From an uncultured bacterium (lineage in GTDB: Bacteria > Actinomycetota > Coriobacteriia > Coriobacteriales > Eggerthellaceae), in the NCBI GenBank assembly GCA_905215035.1, contig CAJMOJ010000011.1, positions 1 through 34,944 on the forward strand: 34,944 nucleotides of DNA, read 5' to 3'. This document shows positions 6,533-13,555 of this stretch, piece by piece. How positions within the stretch are numbered: the stretch's first letter is position 1; every line of letters starts with the position of its first letter. The notes under the pieces were generated by a model. That model ran no database searches and was not told the origin of the DNA. It saw nothing but the letters and a program-made list of their open reading frames with translations. Made by a program: the position numbers and the translations under genes.

Positions 6533-6832
6533 GTGGAAGTACTCACAAATGCCATCGTTGAATCTCTTCAAGAATGGAATGCGCCACTGATTTCTATATT
6601 TATTGGTTTGTTCATCGTGTACTGGGAAGTATTAAAGACCAATAAGAAACTTGATCAGATCGTAAATACAACCTCCCAAAATGGCACTGCAAAACCATCC
6701 GATGACTTTGCTAATACGAAAATGCAAGACGCATACAATTCTGGCTTTCGTCAAGGTTACGCAGAAGCAGTTGAGGATCTTAGCGGCGATAGCACAAGGA
6801 AGTCCAATGACGAATCGCCAAAAGTCAGCTAG
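6533..6832 (+). CDS. Small membrane protein with GYAxA motif (GTG start)
   Basis: A 99-aa protein started by GTG behind AGGAGA. A membrane helix lies at about 18-35 (APLISIFIGLFIVYWEV), followed by a polar linker and a C-terminal block DAYNSGFRQGYAEAVEDL. A similar block (KDGYQKGYATAIYD) ends the membrane protein at 7309, and the two also share the order membrane helix then motif. The perfect 10-bp palindrome TCGTTAACGA at 6504-6513 lies just upstream. Function unknown; the shared block may bind a common partner. Confidence 0.6.
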   Translation: MEVLTNAIVESLQEWNAPLISIFIGLFIVYWEVLKTNKKLDQIVNTTSQNGTAKPSDDFANTKMQDAYNSGFRQGYAEAVEDLSGDSTRKSNDESPKVS

Positions 6833-7083
6833 CCCCTCTTTGAGTTTGGTAGCTGCTTCTTTCGAATCCCTAGGTATGTAAGCAATCTGCTTCATACCTG
6901 TATTAAAAGTCAGGTGTCGTTAATCAGAACGTCTCATGGTGTGGCGTCTCAACCTCGTAACAGCAAGCTCCTGTGCATCTCCTCAACAGGCAGTTAACTC
7001 GGTGCAAATTACGCGATCAGATTCTGGACTCCCCCGAGACGTCACATGATGGGACGTTCGAGAACCAAGAAAGGAGGAAAGCT
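6833..7083 (+). other. Non-coding 250-base gap in the early region
   Basis: No convincing gene on either strand. It holds a repeated CGTCTCA (in cgtctcatggtgtggcgtctca) and a related inverted GAGACGTC near 7037, plus a short cctgt...acagg hairpin. These are too short to name. It may be the leader or operator region of the excisionase-like gene that follows. Confidence 0.35.
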
Positions 7084-7305
7084 ATGGATAAAGAAAGCCC
7101 ACCCGTAGAGCCTACCCCTGCAGAACCTACTCCGCTCTACGTGTCGATACCTCAGGCAGCAAAGATTGCAGGGGTCAGCAAAGACATGATGCGCAAATGG
7201 GCTGGTGCGGCGTACAAGCCTATACCACACATAACGTCAGGGAGAAAGAAGCTTATTCGCGTGTCGGCGATTGAAGCGTACGCGATGACTAAGGAAAGGA
7301 TTTAA
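7084..7305 (+). CDS. Excisionase-like helix-turn-helix protein
   Basis: A 73-aa protein with a Pro/Glu-rich lead (about 1-18) and a single MerR/excisionase-type HTH (YVSIPQAAKIAGVSKDMMRK, then a wing with SGRKKLIRVSAIEAY). Such proteins either assist the integrase in excision or act as small regulators. The start at 7084 is set by AAAGGAGG 6 bases upstream; the frame is open further back to 6973 without a site. It lies far from the integrase, so an excisionase role is plausible but not proven; a regulatory or terminase-like HTH role is the alternative. Confidence 0.7.
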   Translation: MDKESPPVEPTPAEPTPLYVSIPQAAKIAGVSKDMMRKWAGAAYKPIPHITSGRKKLIRVSAIEAYAMTKERI

Positions 7306-7308
7306 GAC

Positions 7309-7566
7309 GTGGTTTACACGGTAGAAGAATGGAAAAACGCGCATCCCGCCGACCAAAGCAAATGCGCGTCTCCACAATCAAGCAATAAAGCTATCAAAGC
7401 CGTACTTATTGTACTCGTTTTGGTCGCTGTTCTCAATGTTGGCCAGCTTACTCAGCTTGCCTACAACCAAGGACTTGATGTTGGTAAGGCCTATTCTTCA
7501 CAGGCAGCTTACAAAGACGGCTATCAGAAGGGGTACGCAACTGCAATCTACGATAGGACGGAGTAG
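7309..7566 (+). CDS. Small membrane protein with GYAxA motif (GTG start)
   Basis: An 85-aa protein started by GTG three bases after the preceding stop, with an AAGGA site in that gene's end. A single membrane helix lies at about 27-45 (AVLIVLVLVAVLNVGQL), preceded by a short polar segment. The C-terminus reads AYKDGYQKGYATAIYD, similar to the end of the protein at 6533. No known family. The predicted topology places the motif block on the far side of the membrane or in the cytoplasm depending on orientation, which cannot be settled here. Confidence 0.6.
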   Translation: MVYTVEEWKNAHPADQSKCASPQSSNKAIKAVLIVLVLVAVLNVGQLTQLAYNQGLDVGKAYSSQAAYKDGYQKGYATAIYDRTE

Positions 7567-7573
7567 TAAGCGT

Positions 7574-8149
7574 ATGGCCAAAAAGCCGCAACGTGGATGG
7601 ACGACTACTGAGATCAACTATTTACTTAACCAAGCTGGTAAATCATCAGTGCAAGAGATTGCAACATATCTTAACCGCACTGAAGATTCGGTTCGTAACT
7701 ACATCAAAAGACTACGTAGGCAAGGTATCAAGGTCTCGGCCAGAAGGTTCAAGTCGAAGCTTCACATCTGCCCATCATGCGGTTTTAAGCGCTCTCAGTT
7801 CCAAGCGGATGGAATTTGTAAAGTTTGCAATTACCTTGCTAAAGCTGATTACTACGAACGTATGAGCGCAGAAATCCTATCCAGGCAATCACCAGATGAT
7901 CGAATCCACTACGACAAGGCAGAAGTGCTTCGTGGTGCACGCAAAAAAGTAAACGTCAATCGCAAGAAGAATCCGCCTAAACGAGCTCATGGAAAGTTAG
8001 ACATGAGTTATCTGTCTCAGCGGGACCACGAAAGAATCATTCTTGAAGAAGAAGCTCGTCAATTAGTTATCGCCAAACGTGAATATCAACGAAAAGCAAG
8101 ACGTTACGAACGCATTGTAAAAAAATTTGGAAATTCTCAAAAAAAGTGA
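7574..8149 (+). CDS. HTH plus zinc-finger DNA-binding protein
   Basis: A 191-aa protein. Residues 7-50 form a Myb/SANT- or HTH-like element (WTTTEINYLLNQAG...SVQEIATYLNRTEDSVRNYIKRL). Residues about 67-90 contain CPSCGF and CKVC, a four-Cys zinc site. The remainder is very basic and helical (KARRYERIVKKFGNSQKK). I start it at ATG 7574, where the HTH begins shortly after. The architecture suggests a DNA-binding regulator or a nucleic-acid accessory factor of the early operon. No named family can be assigned. Confidence 0.7.
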   Translation: MAKKPQRGWTTTEINYLLNQAGKSSVQEIATYLNRTEDSVRNYIKRLRRQGIKVSARRFKSKLHICPSCGFKRSQFQADGICKVCNYLAKADYYERMSAEILSRQSPDDRIHYDKAEVLRGARKKVNVNRKKNPPKRAHGKLDMSYLSQRDHERIILEEEARQLVIAKREYQRKARRYERIVKKFGNSQKK

Positions 8150-8153
8150 CCTT

Positions 8154-8177
8154 TTGCCCGTTCAGAGGGCAAGTTTT
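8154..8177 (+). terminator. Short attenuator-like hairpin
   Basis: TTGCCC (8154-8159) pairs with GGGCAA (8167-8172) across a 7-base loop and is followed by GTTTT. It lies between two early genes and only a few bases before the next ribosome site, so it may trim or modulate read-through. The stem is short. Confidence 0.3.
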
Positions 8178-8189
8178 GAAAGGAAAAAT

Positions 8190-8600
8190 ATGGAAAGTAA
8201 AGAATTCAAAGCTGGATTTGCGGCTAAGAATGAAGAGTTCTTCGATGAACTTTATAACGCGGTAGTGCCTGATATTAGAGAAACTGAGGGCATCATCAAT
8301 ATGGATTTCTGCAAAGGATTCATTGCTGGTGTTATGTATCCATTCATCACTCCAAATGTGGATACCTACGACCACAGCGTAAAAGCTTATGCGCTCAATT
8401 TCGCTGGTAATTATTTTAAAGAAAAAGCTAAAAATGCTGATTTTGCTTTTTTCGAAGAGACAGAACCGAACTTTGGTGTTGTCATGCTCGATGAAGATAT
8501 GAGCCAAGAAGAGATCGAAGCTACTATCAAGAAAACAGCAGATGATTTGTTGGCCAAAATTCTCGCTAACAAAGAAGAGAAGGATGGCAGCAATGAGTAA
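8190..8600 (+). CDS. Hypothetical acidic protein at the head of the replication operon
   Basis: A 136-aa acidic protein. It has an AAAGGAAA site 6 bases before the ATG. Sequence features are a Phe/Asp-rich first half (GFAAKNEEFFDELYNAVVPD) and an acidic helical tail (MSQEEIEATIKKTADDLLAK). No domain is recognised. It overlaps the start of the SMC-like ATPase by 8 bases, so the pair is translationally coupled and probably acts in the same process. Confidence 0.65.
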   Translation: MESKEFKAGFAAKNEEFFDELYNAVVPDIRETEGIINMDFCKGFIAGVMYPFITPNVDTYDHSVKAYALNFAGNYFKEKAKNADFAFFEETEPNFGVVMLDEDMSQEEIEATIKKTADDLLAKILANKEEKDGSNE

Positions 8601-9930
8601 CTCCGTTAAGATTGATTCTCTTGAACTCGAAAACGTCAAGCGCGTTAAAGCTGTCAAACTTGAACCCACTTCTACTGGTCTTACTGTTATTGGTGGACGC
8701 AATGGTCAAGGCAAGACTAGTATCTTAGATGCCATTGCTTGGACTCTTGGTGGTGATCGCCTAAAGCCAAGTAATCCCCATCGCGAAGGATCCACTACTG
8801 AACCATACTTGCGCGTCGAACTCTCTAATGGTCTCGTGGTGGAGCGTAAGGGCAAGAATTCAGCTCTTAAAGTCATTGATCCAAACGGCAATAAATCAGG
8901 GCAAATGCTCCTGGATCAATTCATCGAATCTCTTGCCTTAAATCTGCCTAAGTTCATGACTGCAACCAACAAGGAGAAAGCAAATACCCTCCTTAACATT
9001 ATTGGTGTAGGAGACAAACTGGCAGAACTTGAGATCGCAGAAGAAAAGATCTACAACCAGCGCACCGCCATTGGTCAGATGCAAAAACAAAAGCGTGGAG
9101 CTGCTGAAGAAATGGAGTTCTACCCGGACGCTCCAGAAGAAGCGGTGAGCGCTACCGAACTTATCCAACAGCAGCAAGATATCCTTGCACGCAACGGTGA
9201 GAACCAACGTAAGCGCGATAACGCTAAAACGATCGATTCACGCTGCAAAGAATACGCAAATCAACTTATGCGCCTGCGTCAGGAGCGTGAAGAGCTTGAT
9301 GCTCGTATTGCTGATATGCAGAAGAATTACGAGCAAGCACAAGCAGATCTGATTGAAGCAAACAAGACTGCAGAGCAACTCAAAGATGAGTCTACCGCTG
9401 AAATCGAAGCTTCTCTTGCCGAGATTGACGCTATCAACACCAAGGTGCGTACCAACCAAGCACGCGAAGCAGCCATGAAAGATGCTGAAGAACTGCAGGC
9501 ACAGTATGACGATCTGACGTCAGAGATTAATCAATTACGCGAACAGAAAGCAGAACTTCTTAATGGCGCCAAGCTCCCTCTTGATGGCCTTACGGTTAAA
9601 AAAGGTGAGCTGATTTACAACGGTTCAGCCTGGGACTGCATGTCTGGGTCTGACCAATTACGCGTGGCCACCGCCATTGTTCGCGCCTTAAAGCCTGAAT
9701 GTGGCTTCGTTTTAGTGGACAAGTTAGAGCAGTTTGACCCGCAAACTCTAACCGAGTTTGGAGCCTGGGCGCAAAGCCAAGACTTACAGATCATTGGCAC
9801 GCGTGTAAGCACTGGCGACGAGTGCTCAATCATCATCGAGGACGGCTACTCGTCTGCACAAGATCAACCTATTGCGACACCAACCCCACAATCCGATCAG
9901 ACAGAAGGAGAAAACAAATGGGTACTGTAG
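8593..9930 (+). CDS. SMC/Rad50-like AAA ATPase of the phage replication module
   Basis: A 445-aa ATPase of the Rad50/RecF type. Walker A is at about 33-42 (GGRNGQGKTS), a central coiled coil spans about 125-340, and a C-terminal half ATPase has a signature-like SGSDQLRVA followed by GFVLVDKLEQFD in the Walker B position, with Lys in place of the usual catalytic Glu after the Asp. It is short for a true SbcC/Rad50 and belongs to the compact phage version often found before a RecA-like NTPase and DUF669 protein. Start 8593 is preferred to 8584 because AAGGA is 9 bases away. Likely role: DNA end handling or recombination during replication. Confidence 0.85.
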   Translation: MSNSVKIDSLELENVKRVKAVKLEPTSTGLTVIGGRNGQGKTSILDAIAWTLGGDRLKPSNPHREGSTTEPYLRVELSNGLVVERKGKNSALKVIDPNGNKSGQMLLDQFIESLALNLPKFMTATNKEKANTLLNIIGVGDKLAELEIAEEKIYNQRTAIGQMQKQKRGAAEEMEFYPDAPEEAVSATELIQQQQDILARNGENQRKRDNAKTIDSRCKEYANQLMRLRQEREELDARIADMQKNYEQAQADLIEANKTAEQLKDESTAEIEASLAEIDAINTKVRTNQAREAAMKDAEELQAQYDDLTSEINQLREQKAELLNGAKLPLDGLTVKKGELIYNGSAWDCMSGSDQLRVATAIVRALKPECGFVLVDKLEQFDPQTLTEFGAWAQSQDLQIIGTRVSTGDECSIIIEDGYSSAQDQPIATPTPQSDQTEGENKWVL

Positions 9931-10238
9931 CCAAACATGCAGATGTACGCATTGCACCACTTGAAGAACTTACTCAAACCTATCTTGAAGCAAAAGCAGC
10001 TTATGAAGACGCTCGCTCACAAATCAAAAAACTCATAAAACCAGGAGAGAAAATCACGTTACCAAACGGGGTCAAAATCTCGCTTACTCACTCTAGGCTT
10101 TCGAGCACTAAATCTCTCTCAGCAGAAAAGGTCAAAGAACGCTATCCAGAAGTTTATGCGAAGTGCTTGGTCTACAAGGACACACCATCAAGACTAACTA
10201 TTACCAAGCCTAAGAATGATGTGGCAGGTGATAACTAA
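9918..10238 (+). CDS. Small conserved-type replication-module protein
   Basis: A 106-aa protein, overlapping the ATPase stop by 13 bases and sharing one base (TAATG) with the next gene, so tightly coupled. AGAAGGAG precedes the ATG. The sequence is helical at first (LTQTYLEAKAAYEDARSQIK), then a short beta-like part (KITLPNGVKISLTHSRLSST) and a basic end. It has no motif I can name, but a small protein of this kind regularly sits between the SMC-like ATPase and the AAA_24 NTPase in such phages. Confidence 0.65.
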   Translation: MGTVAKHADVRIAPLEELTQTYLEAKAAYEDARSQIKKLIKPGEKITLPNGVKISLTHSRLSSTKSLSAEKVKERYPEVYAKCLVYKDTPSRLTITKPKNDVAGDN

Positions 10239-11383
10239 TGCTTAATATTTCTCGTGGCAAAATCGCCAAAGCTCAAAAGGTAGTTGTCTATGGTCCTGAA
10301 GGAATTGGGAAAACTACTTTTGCAGCACAGTTTCCTGATCCACTCTTCGTCGATACCGAAGGATCCACACTTAGCTACGATGTGGCACGTATTGATCCTG
10401 CACCTGCTTCTTGGTCAGAACTCTTAGGTATTGTCCGTGAAGTCAAGCAAGAGAAGCCTTGTAAGACGCTTGTGCTTGATACTGCAGACTGGGCAGAAAT
10501 GCTTTGCATCGAGCATTTATGCGCCGCTAATAAGTGGAAGTCTATTGAGACACCTGGATGGGGTGCTGGCTACACCGCGGTTAAGGAAGAATTTGGAAAG
10601 CTCCTCAATCTGCTCTCTGATCTTGTAGATGTTGGCATTAACGTCGTTTTAACCGCTCACGCGATGATGCGCAAGTTTGATCGTCCAGATGAAGCATCAA
10701 GCTATGACCGCTGGGAGTTAAAGCTTCAGCGTAAAACGGCACCGCTGGTTAAGGAATGGGCAGACGTTGTTCTATTTGCCAACTACAAAGTAATTGTAGA
10801 AACCGTAGACCGTGGTATGAACCAGAAATCTGGTAAAGCTCGTGGTGGTAAGCGCGTCATGTACGCAGAACACAATCCCTGCTGGGATGCTAAGAACCGC
10901 TACGGCCTGTCAGGTGAGCTTGATTTTGATTTCGCTATTATTGCTCCGTTCATAAACGCTAATACAACGTCTGAAACAGTTGCGCCAGTAACGCCTGAAA
11001 CACCTACTTCGGCTCCTGTTTCTACACCTGTTCAGGAAGCAACCAAATTACCTACTACTCCATTTTCGCCAAGCAGGAACCCTAACGTCAATACAAGAGA
11101 ACCTCTTACTCATGCTGCAGAAATAGCTGCTCGTGATGCCGAAGTCATGAAGAAGCTGCCCGAATACTGGCAACCACTCTCCCCACTAATGGAGCGAGAC
11201 AAGATCACCTTCAACGACATTAGGACGCTTGTCTGTGATGTCAAAGGGTGGCTCTCACGTGACACGCCTTATGAGAACTACCCAGAAGACATGGTTAAAG
11301 GCGCCCTTATTAGTAACTGGGACAAAGTTGTCGAGATGATCAGGCAACACCAGACGTTAACCGAACCCGTTCCATTCTCATAG
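10238..11383 (+). CDS. AAA_24-type phage nucleotide-binding protein (RecA-like NTPase)
   Basis: A 381-aa protein. Walker A is at about 19-28 (YGPEGIGKTTFA), followed by FVDTEGST and a Walker B-like strand (TLVLDTADWAE), the pattern of the phage AAA_24/Sak4-like group used in single-strand annealing and recombination. The ATPase core ends near 245; residues about 250-290 are a Thr/Pro-rich linker, and a helical C-terminal domain follows (LTHAAEIAARDAEVMKK to the end). The C-terminal extension makes it longer than the simple family. It precedes the DUF669 protein, the usual single-strand-binding partner. Confidence 0.85.
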   Translation: MLNISRGKIAKAQKVVVYGPEGIGKTTFAAQFPDPLFVDTEGSTLSYDVARIDPAPASWSELLGIVREVKQEKPCKTLVLDTADWAEMLCIEHLCAANKWKSIETPGWGAGYTAVKEEFGKLLNLLSDLVDVGINVVLTAHAMMRKFDRPDEASSYDRWELKLQRKTAPLVKEWADVVLFANYKVIVETVDRGMNQKSGKARGGKRVMYAEHNPCWDAKNRYGLSGELDFDFAIIAPFINANTTSETVAPVTPETPTSAPVSTPVQEATKLPTTPFSPSRNPNVNTREPLTHAAEIAARDAEVMKKLPEYWQPLSPLMERDKITFNDIRTLVCDVKGWLSRDTPYENYPEDMVKGALISNWDKVVEMIRQHQTLTEPVPFS

Positions 11384-11396
11384 AAAGGTAATTTAA

Positions 11397-11957
11397 ATGG
11401 CAGATCAAGAAAACTACGCCCTTGATTGGACTGATGAAGTCGAAGATTCAGGAATGGACTTCATCCTCCTCGGAGAAGGTGACTATGTCTTCGTAGTCGA
11501 GAAGTTTGACAAGGAACGCTACGAAGGAGGCGATAAGGTTCCTCCTTGTCCGCGTGCGACATTGACACTGGCAATCCCTCTTCCTGACGGCAGGACAGCT
11601 CGTGTGTTTGATCGTATCCTTCTTTATTCCGGTAATAAATGGCGCATCTTCCGTTTCTTTGAGAGTCTTGGATTCGAAGGCAATCAGGATGGCAAAATGA
11701 TGTCACATTGGGATGAGATCGTTGGTCGCCAAGGCGTTGTTCGTATAAAACAACGCAAGTACACAGCCAAAAATGGCGATGAAAAGATAACTAACGACGT
11801 CGATAGCTACATCAAATCAGCTGAAGTCAACAACGATTCCCTGATTAAAACTCAGCAGCAATACACTCAACCTCAACCAGTGCAACAAACAGCGCCACAA
11901 GCACAACCTCAACCAGTAGCAGCTCCTGCAGCTCAACAACAGCAATGGAATCTGTAA
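11397..11957 (+). CDS. DUF669-family phage protein (putative ssDNA-binding partner)
   Basis: A 186-aa protein. The first ~145 residues fit the DUF669 family (DFILLGEGDYVFVVEKFD, then FRFFESLGF and GVVRIKQRKYTAKNG), generally thought to bind single-stranded DNA beside a Sak4-like NTPase. The last ~35 residues are Gln/Pro/Ala-rich (TAPQAQPQPVAAPAAQQQQW), like the flexible tail of SSB proteins. It ends in TAATG, sharing a base with the helicase gene, so expression is coupled. Family assignment is by pattern; the DNA-binding role is inferred from the family. Confidence 0.8.
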   Translation: MADQENYALDWTDEVEDSGMDFILLGEGDYVFVVEKFDKERYEGGDKVPPCPRATLTLAIPLPDGRTARVFDRILLYSGNKWRIFRFFESLGFEGNQDGKMMSHWDEIVGRQGVVRIKQRKYTAKNGDEKITNDVDSYIKSAEVNNDSLIKTQQQYTQPQPVQQTAPQAQPQPVAAPAAQQQQWNL

Positions 11958-13555
11958 TGGAACTCAGGCCATACCAACAAGAAGCGCGTGAGGCTATTGA
12001 GTCTGAATGGGAGCAGGGGCGTCGCAAGACGCTCCTGGTTCTCCCTACCGGATGCGGCAAGACCATCGTGTTTTCCATGGTGGCCAAAGACTGCGTAGAT
12101 CAAGGCAAACGCGTACTTATCTTGGTGCATCGTGGTGAGCTGCTCGATCAGGCAGCGGATAAGATGCGCTCAGCAACCGGCATTAACTGCAGCGTTGAAA
12201 AAGCCGAGCAGACATCCCTCTACGACTGGAACCGCGTAACGGTTGGATCTGTGCAAACCCTTATGCGTCCTAAGCGTTTAGGACAGTTTGCACCGGATCA
12301 CTTCGACACAATCATCGTGGACGAAGCACATCATGCACTATCTGATAGCTACCTAACAGTTTTAGAGCACTTCCCTAATGCTAATATCCTTGGCGTCACC
12401 GCAACACCTGACCGTGGAGACAGACGCGATCTTGGCGAGTTCTTCGATTCACTGGCTTACGAATACACCTTGCCTAAGGCAATCAAGGAAGGTTATTTGT
12501 GTCCTATTAAGGCACAGACAATACCCTTAAAACTCGACTTAACTAGCGTGGCTATAAGTGCAGGAGACTTCAAAGCATCTGATCTTGGCACAGCACTAGA
12601 CCCCTATTTGGAGCAGATTGCTGCAGAAATGGTTGCTGCTGGATGCTTAGATCGTAAGACCGTTGTGTTCCTTCCCTTAATCGATACGTCTCAAAAATTC
12701 CGCGATATTTTGACACATCATGGCTTCAAAGCAGCAGAAGTGAATGGAAATTCAAAAGATCGCGCTGAAATCTTGGCTGATTTTGAGAATGGTCGCTACA
12801 ACGTGCTTTGCAATTCGATGCTTCTCACCGAAGGCTGGGACTGCCCTAGCGTGGATTGCATCATCGTTTTACGTCCTACTAAGGTACGCAGCCTCTATTG
12901 CCAGATGGTAGGACGTGGCACACGTCTCTCCCCTGAGACCGGTAAAGATCACTTACTACTGTTGGACTTCCTTTGGCATATCGAACGACACGAACTATGT
13001 AGGCCAGCACACCTCATTGCATCAAGTGATGACGTGGCACGCGAGATGACAAAGCAGATTGAATCTGCTCCAGGAGTTGCTCTTGATCTTGAAGAGGTAG
13101 AAGCAGGAGCCACACAGAGCGTACTCGATCAACGCGAGGAAGCTTTGGCCAAGCAGCTTGAAGCCTTGAAACATCGCAAGCAAAAGTTCGTTGACCCGCT
13201 CCAATTCGAGATGTCAATCCAAGATGAAGATCTAGCCAACTATGTGCCTAGCTTCGCCTACGAGATGGCTCCTATTAGTGACAAGCAAGCGAAATTCTTA
13301 GATAACGCTGGTATCGACAGCTCACAAGTAGAGTGCGCCGGTAAAGCATCCATGCTTATAGATCGTATTAATAAACGACGTGAAGCAGGCCTGGCCACTC
13401 CTAAGCAAATCAGACAGCTTGAATCACGTGGCTTTAAGCATGTCGGAGAGTGGAGCAAGACTGAAGCATCAAAGCTTATTACTCGTATTGCTTCAAATGG
13501 TTGGCGCACCCCTATTGGTATTGATCCAGCGACTTATATTCCAGGAGTTAACTAA
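11957..13555 (+). CDS. Superfamily 2 DEAD/DEAH-box helicase
   Basis: A 532-aa SF2 helicase. Visible motifs are Q-like RPYQQEA (4-10), Walker A LPTGCGKT (29-36), DEAH (122-125, in IIVDEAHHAL), TAT (148-150, GVTATPDR), and motif VI QMVGRGTRLSP. The order and size match phage replication helicases. A second ATG at 11945 exists upstream, but the one at 11957 overlaps the preceding stop as TAATG. The C-terminal ~100 residues (AKFLDNAGIDS..., TPKQIRQLESRG) look like small helical DNA-contact repeats. It likely unwinds DNA at the phage origin or during recombination. Confidence 0.9.
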   Translation: MELRPYQQEAREAIESEWEQGRRKTLLVLPTGCGKTIVFSMVAKDCVDQGKRVLILVHRGELLDQAADKMRSATGINCSVEKAEQTSLYDWNRVTVGSVQTLMRPKRLGQFAPDHFDTIIVDEAHHALSDSYLTVLEHFPNANILGVTATPDRGDRRDLGEFFDSLAYEYTLPKAIKEGYLCPIKAQTIPLKLDLTSVAISAGDFKASDLGTALDPYLEQIAAEMVAAGCLDRKTVVFLPLIDTSQKFRDILTHHGFKAAEVNGNSKDRAEILADFENGRYNVLCNSMLLTEGWDCPSVDCIIVLRPTKVRSLYCQMVGRGTRLSPETGKDHLLLLDFLWHIERHELCRPAHLIASSDDVAREMTKQIESAPGVALDLEEVEAGATQSVLDQREEALAKQLEALKHRKQKFVDPLQFEMSIQDEDLANYVPSFAYEMAPISDKQAKFLDNAGIDSSQVECAGKASMLIDRINKRREAGLATPKQIRQLESRGFKHVGEWSKTEASKLITRIASNGWRTPIGIDPATYIPGVN

